From an uncultured Leucobacter sp. (GTDB lineage Bacteria > Actinomycetota > Actinomycetes > Actinomycetales > Microbacteriaceae): a stretch of 5,207 bases of DNA. Made by a program: the position numbers and the translations under genes. Each line of letters begins with the position of its first letter. Positions within the stretch are counted from its first letter, which is position 1. The DNA lies in assembly GCA_937872275.1 (NCBI GenBank), contig CALMSE010000109.1, positions 1 to 5,207 on the forward strand, given 5' to 3'. A model generated the notes under the pieces. The model ran no database searches. It was not told the origin of the DNA and saw nothing but the letters and a program-made list of their open reading frames with translations. Below are positions 1-5,207 of this stretch, piece by piece.

Positions 1-781
1 CGACGGGCAGCGCCTGGCGGATCGCCTCGCCCGTGAGCGGGATCCCGTCGCCGGCCAGGAGCGGCTCGACGCCCGCGAGCACCGCGCCGAGGCGCTCGGC
101 CCCGGCTGCATCGATGCCGCGCAGCTCGTCGACGACGCCGGCGGAGCCGATCTTGTCGAGCTTGTCGATCGTGATGAGGGCCCGCTCGTGCTGATCGGCC
201 GCGAAGCCGCAGTGCTCGAGCAGCCCGAAGAGGATGCGCCGGTCGTTCACCCGGATGACGCAGCCCTCGAGCCCGAGGGCCGCGAGCGCCTGCGATGTGG
301 CGGTGACGAGCTCGATCTCGGCCAGCGGGCCCGCCTCGCCGATGATGTCGATGTCGGCCTGCACGAACTGGCGGTAGCGGCCCTTCTGCGGGCGCTCGGC
401 GCGCCACACCGGCGCGATCTGCAGGGCCCGGAAGACGGGCGGCAGCTCGGCGCGGTGGCTCGCGTAGAAGCGGGTGAGCGGCACCGTGAGATCGAAGCGC
501 AGCCCGAGGTCGGCGAGCTGCTCGGGGTCGCCGGCCTCGGCCGCCGCGGCGAGCGCCTCGTCGGTGATGCCGCGCTTCAGGATCGAGAAGCTGAGCTTCT
601 CGTTGTCGCCCCCGAGGCCCGCGTGCAGGCGCGACCAGTCCTCGACCACGGGCGTCTCGATCTCGTCGAAGCCGTGCGCGCGGTACACGCCGCGGATCAC
701 GCCCAGCGCGTGCTCGCGGCGGGCCTTGTCTGCGGGGAGGAAATCGCGCATGCCGCGCGGCGGGTTCACCTGTGTGGCCAT
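1..781 (-). CDS. hisS: Histidyl-tRNA synthetase, N-terminal 260 residues (3' end cut by window)
   Basis: Class II aminoacyl-tRNA synthetase that charges tRNA-His with histidine in the cytoplasm using ATP. The protein begins MATQVNPPRGMRDFLPADKA, the usual HisRS opening. Class II motif 1 lies around residues 33-45 (GFDEIETPVVED). Residues 93-104 read GLRFDLTVPLTR, a histidine/ATP-pocket segment. Motif 2 is at about 127-140 (WRAERPQKGRYRQF), followed by VQADIDIIG. The rest of the catalytic core, motif 3 and the anticodon-binding domain lie beyond base 1, so completeness cannot be judged. The ATG at 781 is chosen because the conserved opening starts right after it. Only a weak ribosome-binding site is visible upstream, and the ATG at 794 is out of frame. 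The RFDLTVP form resembles archaeal and eukaryal HisRS rather than the E. coli LRPEGT form. The gene lies downstream of the carboxylate operon but is separated from it by two hairpins, so it is probably expressed separately. Confidence 0.95.
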   Translation of the reverse strand, partial: MATQVNPPRGMRDFLPADKARREHALGVIRGVYRAHGFDEIETPVVEDWSRLHAGLGGDNEKLSFSILKRGITDEALAAAAEAGDPEQLADLGLRFDLTVPLTRFYASHRAELPPVFRALQIAPVWRAERPQKGRYRQFVQADIDIIGEAGPLAEIELVTATSQALAALGLEGCVIRVNDRRILFGLLEHCGFAADQHERALITIDKLDKIGSAGVVDELRGIDAAGAERLGAVLAGVEPLLAGDGIPLTGEAIRQALPV

Positions 782-806
782 AGTGGTCCCATTCTTCCAC
801 GGCCGC

Positions 807-843
807 GCGGGGGCCCGGCCCGCCGCCTCGCCCCGGCCCCCGC
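807..843 (-). repeat. GC-rich hairpin just upstream of hisS
   Basis: Bases 807-815 (GCGGGGGCC) and 835-843 (GGCCCCCGC) are perfect 9-base inverted repeats. Allowing base 816 to bulge, two more G-C pairs form (817-818 with 833-834), leaving a loop of about 14 bases. The structure ends 25 bases before the hisS start on the minus strand and begins 4 bases after the 848-897 palindrome. It could be the second half of a tandem terminator or a structure in the hisS leader. There is no U-tract after it. Confidence 0.5.
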
Positions 844-847
844 TGCG

Positions 848-897
848 GGTGTCGGTTCGGTGCGCCGAACGGCGGTTCGGCGCACCGAACCGACACC
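848..897 (-). terminator. Perfect 23-bp inverted repeat; candidate terminator of the symporter operon
   Basis: Bases 848-870 and 875-897 are exact reverse complements around a 4-base loop (871-874, GGCG). In RNA from the minus strand the structure starts 41 bases after the symporter stop codon, where a rho-independent terminator is expected. It has no following T-tract, as is common for actinobacterial stem-only terminators. Each arm also contains its own small palindrome (GTTCGG-N4-CCGAAC). As a result 854-870 and 874-890 are near-identical direct repeats with two differences. This nested design is more than a simple terminator needs and suggests a possible dispersed repeat element. The inverted repeat is directly visible; the terminator role is inferred from position. 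Confidence 0.65.
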
Positions 898-938
898 TCG
901 CGGGAGGGAGGCAGGGTTCGGCAGGCGCAGAGCCCGAG

Positions 939-2564
939 CTAGTGCTGCACGGGCGGCTCGGCCCCGTAGCCGGTGAGCGCGCGCACCTCCATCTCGGCGG
1001 CGAGCTTCTTCGACTCGCCGCCGCGGCGCGAGGTCACCGAGCCCAGCCAGCCGAGGAGGAAGCCCAGGGGGATCGACACGATGCCCGGGTTTCTCAGCGG
1101 GAAGATCGCGAAGTCGACGCCCTCGCCGAGCATGGCCTTCGGGTCGCCCGACACGACGGGCGAGAAGGCGATGAGCACGACGGCCGACACCAGCCCGCCG
1201 ATCATCGACCACACGGCGCCGCGGGTGGTGAACCCCTTCCAGAACAGGGAGTAGAGGATCGTCGGCAGGTTCGCCGAGGCCGCCACCGCGAAGGCGAGCG
1301 CCACGAGGAAGGCGATGTTCTGCCCCTGCACCCCGATGCCGCCGAGGATCGCCAGCACGCCGATGACGAGGGTCGTGATCTTGGCGACCTTGACCTCCTG
1401 CTTCGGCGAGGCCTTGCCCTTCTTGATCACGCTGTTGTAGATGTCGTGCGCGAAGGACGCCGACGCCGTGATCGTGAGGCCGGCGACGACCGCGAGGATC
1501 GTCGCGAACGCCACCGCCGAGATGAAGCCGAGCAGCAGCGGCCCGCCGAGGTGCAGGGCGAGCAGCGGCGCGGCGGAGTTCTGGCCGCCGGGCGCGTCCG
1601 CGATGGTCTGCGGGCCGACGAGCGCCGCGGCGCCGTAGCCGAGCACGAGCGTGAACAGGTAGAAGACGCCGATCAGCCAGATCGCCCAGACGACCGAGCG
1701 GCGGGCCTCCTTCGCGGTGGGCACGGTGTAGAAGCGCATCAGCACGTGCGGCAGGCCCGCCGTGCCGAGCACGAGCGCGATCGCGAGCGATACGAAGTCG
1801 ATCGGGTTCGAGCCGTACTGCAGCCCGGGCACGAGGATCGCCGCGCCGTTCGCGTTCTCCGGGTTGTTCACGGCCGCATCGAGCACCGCCGCGAAGTTGA
1901 AGCCGTTGAGCGCGAGCACCCAGACCGTCATCGCGCATGCCCCGGCGATCAGCAGCACGGCCTTGATGATCTGCACCCAGGTGGTGCCCTTCATGCCGCC
2001 GATGAGCACGTAGAGGATCATCACGACGCCGACCACCGCGATCACGAGCGACTGCCCGAGCTTGTCGCCGATGCCGAGCAGCAGCGAGACGAGCCCGCCC
2101 GCCCCCGCCATCTGGGCGAGCAGGTAGAAGAAGGAGACCGCGAGCGTCGTGAGCGCGGCCGCCATTCGCACGGGGCGCTGGCGCAGCCGGAACGAGAGCA
2201 CGTCGGCCATCGTGAACTTCGCGGTGTTGCGCATCAGTTCGGCGACGAGCAGCAGGGCGACGAGCCAGGCGACGAGGAAGCCGATCGAGTAGAGGAAGCC
2301 GTCGTAGCCGTTGATCGCGATCGCGCCGACGATGCCGAGGAACGATGCCGCCGAGAGGTAGTCGCCCGCGATGGCGAGGCCGTTCTGCCTGCCCGAGAAG
2401 GAGCGCCCGCCCGCGTAGAAGTCGGCCGCGCTCTTGTTGTTGCGGCTCGCGCGGATCACGATGACCAGCGTGACGGCCACGAAGGCGAGGAATATCCCGA
2501 TGTTGAGCACCGGGTTCTGCTCGGCCCCCGCGTTCTCGAGGCGGAAGATCGTGGGAGCGTTCAT
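939..2564 (-). CDS. actP: ActP/MctC-type sodium:solute symporter for acetate or other short monocarboxylates
   Basis: Integral membrane permease of the sodium:solute symporter (SSS) family, 541 residues, close to E. coli ActP and Corynebacterium MctC in length. It should import acetate, propionate or similar carboxylates driven by cation co-transport. The N-terminal region carries the hallmark of this subgroup: residues 48-60 (DFYAGGRSFSGRQ), then NGLAIAGDYLSAASFLG at 61-77. Residues 189-208 (GGMKGTTWVQIIKAVLLIAG) match the family signature. About a dozen or more hydrophobic segments follow, and the Ser/Thr-rich stretch around 360-372 is in the region expected for a sodium site. The tail is short and charged. 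The reading frame stays open upstream to 2810, but that extension is not transporter-like. The ATG at 2564 overlaps the DUF485 stop codon by four bases (ATGA) and has AAGGAG at 2577-2572, seven bases upstream. The exact substrate is inferred from the adjacent acyl-CoA synthetase gene. Confidence 0.93.
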   Translation of the reverse strand: MNAPTIFRLENAGAEQNPVLNIGIFLAFVAVTLVIVIRASRNNKSAADFYAGGRSFSGRQNGLAIAGDYLSAASFLGIVGAIAINGYDGFLYSIGFLVAWLVALLLVAELMRNTAKFTMADVLSFRLRQRPVRMAAALTTLAVSFFYLLAQMAGAGGLVSLLLGIGDKLGQSLVIAVVGVVMILYVLIGGMKGTTWVQIIKAVLLIAGACAMTVWVLALNGFNFAAVLDAAVNNPENANGAAILVPGLQYGSNPIDFVSLAIALVLGTAGLPHVLMRFYTVPTAKEARRSVVWAIWLIGVFYLFTLVLGYGAAALVGPQTIADAPGGQNSAAPLLALHLGGPLLLGFISAVAFATILAVVAGLTITASASFAHDIYNSVIKKGKASPKQEVKVAKITTLVIGVLAILGGIGVQGQNIAFLVALAFAVAASANLPTILYSLFWKGFTTRGAVWSMIGGLVSAVVLIAFSPVVSGDPKAMLGEGVDFAIFPLRNPGIVSIPLGFLLGWLGSVTSRRGGESKKLAAEMEVRALTGYGAEPPVQH

Positions 2565-2944
2565 CGTGCGACTCCTTCGCCGTTGTCGGCGGGGCGGATC
2601 GTACCGGCCGCCAGGCCCTCGAGTTCGGCCCGCAGCTGCTCGGTCGCGGGGTCGAGACGTCGGTTCGCGAACGAGACGTACCACATGGTGATGCCGAAGG
2701 TGGTCACGAACTGCCCGAGGCCGAGCCAGAGCCCGACGTTGAGCCCGAGCAGGGGCTGCGCCATGAAGTCGTGCGCGAAGGCCGCGAGCACGACGTAGAG
2801 CAGGAACCACACCATGAACGCGATCGTGAGCGGAAACGCGAAGCGGCGGAACCGGTGCTTGTAGTCCTGGAACTCGGGCCGGGCCTGGAAGGCCTCGTAG
2901 TCGATGACCGCGCCTTCGGCCGGCGGATGGGATTCGGTAGTCAT
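2561..2944 (-). CDS. DUF485 family small membrane protein, partner of the symporter
   Basis: A 127-residue protein of the DUF485 family, the group that includes E. coli YjcH, which is encoded directly before ActP. A soluble N-terminus contains the typical YEAFQARPEFQDYKHRFRRF (16-35). Two membrane helices follow at about 36-57 and 68-91. The second contains NVGLWLGLGQFVTTFGITMW, and SFANRRLDP (91-99) comes after it, a conserved family ending. The charged C-terminal tail to 127 is longer than in YjcH (about 104 residues). The molecular role is not well established; genomic pairing suggests it assists the symporter. The ATG at 2944 has GAGGAGG at 2954-2948, only three bases upstream, which is close. 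The frame is open further upstream to 3334, but that overlaps the synthetase gene and looks like shadow sequence. The stop overlaps the symporter start by four bases, so translation is probably coupled. Confidence 0.9.
   Translation of the reverse strand: MTTESHPPAEGAVIDYEAFQARPEFQDYKHRFRRFAFPLTIAFMVWFLLYVVLAAFAHDFMAQPLLGLNVGLWLGLGQFVTTFGITMWYVSFANRRLDPATEQLRAELEGLAAGTIRPADNGEGVAR
2572..2577 (-). promoter_or_regulatory. Ribosome binding site deciding the symporter start
   Basis: AAGGAG on the minus strand, seven bases before the ATG at 2564. It lies within the last codons of the DUF485 gene and supports the start at 2564 over the open frame extending to 2810. Confidence 0.8.
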
Positions 2945-3057
2945 GGGCCTCCTCGCCTCATGGATGGATGGGGGGACGGGTTGAAGGGGTGGATGGATGG
3001 ATGACGTGAGGTCTTCGCGGATGCGCTCTGGCGGCCGCGCCGCGCGAGCGGGGTCAT
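2941..3057 (-). CDS. Possible 38-residue ORF bridging the synthetase and DUF485 genes
   Basis: An ATG at 3057 overlaps the synthetase stop codon as ATGA. The frame runs 38 codons and ends with a TGA at 2943-2941 that overlaps the DUF485 ATG, again as ATGA. The predicted peptide starts MTPLARRGRQSASAKTS and continues into a His/Pro/Ser-rich part (for example RHPSIHPFNPSPHPS) encoded by a CATC-type repeat. It has no membrane segment or known domain. No good ribosome-binding site precedes it. About a quarter of its codons end in A or T (10 of 37), clearly more than its neighbours, which argues against a conserved protein. It may serve only to carry ribosomes from the synthetase stop to the DUF485 start, or be chance. 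I do not recognise it. Confidence 0.25.
   Translation of the reverse strand: MTPLARRGRQSASAKTSRHPSIHPFNPSPHPSMRRGGP
2960..3003. repeat. Two blocks of ATGG/TGGA tetranucleotide repeat around G-runs
   Basis: On the plus strand (ATGG)3 occupies 2960-2971 and (TGGA)3TG occupies 2990-3003. Between them lie G-runs at 2970-2975 (six), 2978-2980 (three) and 2986-2989 (four). The operon mRNA is the C-rich complement (CAUC repeats) just before the DUF485 ribosome-binding site. It falls within the gap between the synthetase and DUF485 genes, and its lower GC at repeat positions stands out from the surroundings. Confidence 0.7.
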
Positions 3058-5030
3058 CGCGGCAGCCGCACCGCCTGCGTGGCGGGGGCCGTGTACGTGC
3101 GGCCCAGCGACTCGATGAGCAGGTCGATGGTCGCCGGATCCTCGATCGTGGCCGGCACCGTGTAGGGCTCGCCGTCGACGATCTGCCTGATGGTCTTCCG
3201 CAGGATCTTGCCCGAGCGCGTCTTCGGCAGCCGTTCCACGACGGTGACGTCGCGGAACGCGGCCACGGGGCCGACCCGCTCGCGCACGAGCCGCACGAGC
3301 TCGGCGCCGATCTCCTCGTGCACGGCCCTCGCACCGTGCTTCAGCGTGACGAAGCCCTGCGCCCGCTGCCCCTTGAGGTCGTCGCGCGCGCCGATCACGG
3401 CGCACTCGGCGACGGCCGGGTGCTGCACCAGCACCTCCTCGAGCGCGCCCGTGGAGAGCCGGTGCCCCGCGACGTTGATCACGTCGTCGGTGCGGCCCAT
3501 CACGAAGAGGTGGCCCTCCTCGTCGAAGTGACCCGCGTCTCCGGTCGCGTAATAGCCGGGGAACGCCGACAGGTACGAGTCGACGAAGCGCTGCCGGCTG
3601 CCCCAGATCTCGATCAGGGCGCCCGGCGGCAGGGGGAGCCGCAGCGCGATGTTGCCCTCGACGCCCGGCTCCTCGACCTCTCCGCCCGCCGCGTCCAGGA
3701 TGCGCACGTCGAAGCCGGGCATCGGCACCGAGGTGGAGCCGGGCTTCGCGGGCAGGGGCTCGATGCCCCGGGGATTGGCGCAGATGGGCCAGCCGGTCTC
3801 GGTCTGCCACCAGTGGTCCACCACCGGCACCCCGAGACCGTCCCCGATCCAGTGCCAGGTCTCCGGGTCCATGCGCTCCCCCGCGACGTACAGCGCCCGC
3901 AGCGAGCCGAGGTCGTATCCCGCGAGCGCCTCGAGCGCCGGGTCCTCGCGGCGGATCGCGCGCAGCGCCGTGGGCGCGGTGAAGAGCGCTTTGGCTCCGT
4001 ACTCGGAGAGCACCCGCCAGAAGGTGCCGGGATCCGGCGTGCCGACCGGCTTGCCCTCGTAGAGCACGGTCGTGCCGCCCGCGAGCAGCGGCCCGTAGAC
4101 GATGAACGAGTGGCCGACGACCCAGCCCACATCGGAGGCGGTGAAGATCGTGTCGCCGACGCCGAAGTCGTAGATGCCCTGCATCGCCCAGGCCAGCGCC
4201 ACCGCGTACCCGCCGCTGTCGCGCACGACGCCCTTCGGGCTTCCGGTGGTGCCCGAGGTGTAGAGGATGTAGAGCGGATGATCCGCGTTCACGGGCACGG
4301 GATCGGCGGGCACCGCGGCCGCCTCGGCCTCCGCCCAATCGAGCCAGGCGATCTCGCGGTCGGAGGCGTAGTCGGCGGCCCGCCCGGGCACGGACTCCCG
4401 GTCGTCGACGATCACGGCCTCGACACCGGAGGCGGCGCCTCCGCAGAGGTCGAGCGCGCGGCGCACGATGGGCAGGTACTCGACCGTGCGCCCGGGCTCG
4501 AGGCCTCCGGAGGAGGTGACGACGACCTTCGGCCGCGCGTCTGAGATGCGCGTGGCGAGCTCGTCGGCCGCGAACCCGCCGAAGACGACGGAGTGGATCG
4601 CGCCGATGCGGGCGCAGGCGAGCATCGCGACGACGGCATGCGGGGTCATCGGCAGGTAGACGAGCACGCGGTCGCCCTGCTGCACCCCGCGGGCTCGGAG
4701 CGCTCCTGCGAAGCGGGCGACCGAATCGCGCAGCTGCGCGTAGCTGATGCGGATCCGCGCACCGGTCATCGCGGAGTCGTGGATCAGCGCGGTGCGCTCG
4801 CCGCGCCCCGCATCGACATGGCGGTCGAGCGCGTTGGCGCAGACGTTCAGGCGGCCGTCGGGAAACCAGCGCCATTCCGTGCTGCTGCGCTCGTGCAACG
4901 CGACGCTCGGCGGGGCGCTCCAGTCGATGCGCTCCGCGGCCTCGAGCCAGAACCCCTCACGGTCGTTCGTGCTCCGCTCGATGATCGCCCGGTAGGCCGC
5001 GCCCGCACCAGGTGCCTCAGTCGCCGTCAT
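3054..5030 (-). CDS. prpE: PrpE-type short-chain acyl-CoA synthetase (propionyl-/acetyl-CoA synthetase), AMP-forming
   Basis: A 658-residue cytoplasmic adenylate-forming enzyme that makes acyl-CoA from a short carboxylate, ATP and CoA via an acyl-AMP. The N-terminal cap runs to about residue 80 (FWLEAAERIDW at 27-37). The phosphate-binding loop is YTSGTTGSPKG at 257-267. The adenine/acyl-binding motif is WWQTETGWPI at 407-416, with YATGD at 494-498. The hinge segment GRTDDVINVAGHRLS is at 512-526. The C-terminal PKTRSGKILRK at 602-612 holds the likely catalytic lysine K608, the residue acetylated in regulated family members. WPI after QTETG, RDSGGYAVALA (270-280), GWVVGHSFIVYGPLLAG and the IEDPATID ending match PrpE/ACSS3 rather than Acs, which usually has QTETGG. 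Propionate is therefore a likely substrate, though such enzymes can also use acetate. The ATG at 5030 has AAGGGAG at 5044-5038, seven bases upstream. It is the first gene of the operon with the DUF485 protein and the symporter. Confidence 0.93.
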   Translation of the reverse strand: MTATEAPGAGAAYRAIIERSTNDREGFWLEAAERIDWSAPPSVALHERSSTEWRWFPDGRLNVCANALDRHVDAGRGERTALIHDSAMTGARIRISYAQLRDSVARFAGALRARGVQQGDRVLVYLPMTPHAVVAMLACARIGAIHSVVFGGFAADELATRISDARPKVVVTSSGGLEPGRTVEYLPIVRRALDLCGGAASGVEAVIVDDRESVPGRAADYASDREIAWLDWAEAEAAAVPADPVPVNADHPLYILYTSGTTGSPKGVVRDSGGYAVALAWAMQGIYDFGVGDTIFTASDVGWVVGHSFIVYGPLLAGGTTVLYEGKPVGTPDPGTFWRVLSEYGAKALFTAPTALRAIRREDPALEALAGYDLGSLRALYVAGERMDPETWHWIGDGLGVPVVDHWWQTETGWPICANPRGIEPLPAKPGSTSVPMPGFDVRILDAAGGEVEEPGVEGNIALRLPLPPGALIEIWGSRQRFVDSYLSAFPGYYATGDAGHFDEEGHLFVMGRTDDVINVAGHRLSTGALEEVLVQHPAVAECAVIGARDDLKGQRAQGFVTLKHGARAVHEEIGAELVRLVRERVGPVAAFRDVTVVERLPKTRSGKILRKTIRQIVDGEPYTVPATIEDPATIDLLIESLGRTYTAPATQAVRLPR

Positions 5031-5138
5031 CCGCTTTCTCCCTTGAAATCGCCGGCATTCGCGGCGTCTTCGCCGCGCGCGTTCACGATCGTAGGGATTG
5101 CGGATAGCATGAAGTACCCCCGAAAGTTGGTAGTTCCG
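5031..5138. promoter_or_regulatory. Divergent intergenic region with operator-like TACC-N10-GGTA motif
   Basis: This 108-base gap (78 if the rightward gene starts at 5109) must hold the promoters of the synthetase operon and of the divergent gene. It is richer in A and T than its surroundings. TACCCCCGAAAGTTGGTA at 5115-5132 has TACC/GGTA ends in inverted order and an A-C5-G core. Such a core resembles the loose C-run sites described for the corynebacterial acetate regulator RamA; this resemblance is inference. I could not identify a convincing -35/-10 pair on either strand. Confidence 0.4.
5060..5077 (-). promoter_or_regulatory. Short GC hairpin in the synthetase leader
   Basis: CGCGGCG (5060-5066) and CGCCGCG (5071-5077) pair perfectly around a 4-base loop. 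If transcription starts beyond base 5077, this stem sits in the 5' leader, about 30 bases before the synthetase ATG and upstream of its ribosome-binding site. It could affect mRNA stability, or be chance in GC-rich DNA. Confidence 0.35.
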
Positions 5139-5207
5139 ATGAAGCAGCTCTCAGACTCCGCGCGGCGCACCCTCAACTCCGCCGTGGAGGAATTCGGCAG
5201 GGCGACC
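5139..5207 (+). CDS. Start of a divergent gene, cut by the window; possibly a transcriptional regulator
   Basis: An open frame of 23 codons runs from the ATG at 5139 to the window edge, reading MKQLSDSARRTLNSAVEEF and on. GC-rich third positions and an amphipathic helical look (LSDSARRTLNSAVEEFGR) fit a real protein. An in-frame ATG at 5109 would add ten residues (MKYPRKLVVP). I prefer 5139 because the longer form would place the operator-like motif at 5115-5132 inside the gene, but neither start has a strong ribosome-binding site. Divergence from a carboxylate uptake operon suggests a local regulator; in corynebacteria the LuxR-type RamA controls acetate genes. No DNA-binding motif is visible in these residues, so the family assignment is a guess. 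Confidence 0.55.
   Translation, partial: MKQLSDSARRTLNSAVEEFGRAT

Noticed and set aside
188..976. 262-codon plus-strand frame over hisS
   Set aside because: Antisense to well-supported hisS and reading through the palindrome, with no domain; a shadow frame.
474..2798. 774-codon open frame on the plus strand
   Set aside because: It lies antisense to hisS, the symporter and the DUF485 gene. Its product is mostly low-complexity Arg/His/Glu/Asp-rich sequence, typical of a shadow frame in GC-rich DNA.
2565..2810. N-terminal extension of the symporter frame
   Set aside because: The extra residues are Arg-rich and overlap the DUF485 gene in another frame. A good ribosome-binding site and ATGA overlap support the start at 2564.
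2970..2992. Possible G-quadruplex on the plus strand
   Set aside because: The G-runs are six, three, four and two long, so there are not four separate runs of three or more; only a weak two-layer form is possible.
2945..3334. N-terminal extension of the DUF485 frame
   Set aside because: The extension overlaps the end of the synthetase gene and resembles shadow sequence; the family's normal N-terminus starts at 2944.
2997..4544. 515-codon open frame on the plus strand
   Set aside because: Antisense to the acyl-CoA synthetase, with no recognisable domain and biased Arg/Gly/Val/His content; a shadow frame.
2941..4875. 644-codon minus-strand frame overlapping the synthetase
   Set aside because: It runs in a different frame through a clearly recognised enzyme and is Arg/Ala/Gly-rich. 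Only its last 39 codons (3057-2941) are considered, as the possible bridging ORF.

Overview
The window is very GC-rich, with G or C at most third codon positions, and has short intergenic gaps. Together with the protein types, this points to a high-GC Gram-positive actinobacterium. A member of the Microbacteriaceae is my best guess, from the look of HisS and the symporter; this is inference, not a database result.

Layout: almost everything reads on the minus strand. From right to left there is a short-chain acyl-CoA synthetase of the PrpE type (5030-3054), a possible 38-codon bridging ORF (3057-2941), a DUF485 small membrane protein (2944-2561) and an ActP/MctC-type sodium:solute symporter (2564-939). 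A 157-base gap with two strong hairpins follows, then the N-terminal 260 codons of histidyl-tRNA synthetase (781 to beyond base 1). At the far right a plus-strand gene starts at 5139 (or 5109) and runs off the edge after 23 (or 33) codons. It diverges from the synthetase gene.

How the genes work together: the symporter with its DUF485 partner should bring a short monocarboxylate (acetate, propionate or similar) across the membrane, and the synthetase should turn it into the acyl-CoA. The genes overlap by four bases (ATGA), so they look like one translationally coupled operon. The truncated divergent gene sits where a dedicated regulator would be expected, but its family cannot be fixed from 23 residues. 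hisS appears to be an unrelated housekeeping gene beyond the hairpin block.

Most noteworthy points: the 38-codon ORF joined by ATGA at both ends to its neighbours; the nested 23-bp perfect palindrome plus a second hairpin upstream of hisS; the PrpE rather than Acs character of the synthetase; the archaeal/eukaryal-style sequence of HisS; and an operator-like motif in the divergent intergenic region. I see no mobile element, CRISPR array, tRNA or rRNA. The core is a recognisable carboxylate uptake operon, not a new system.
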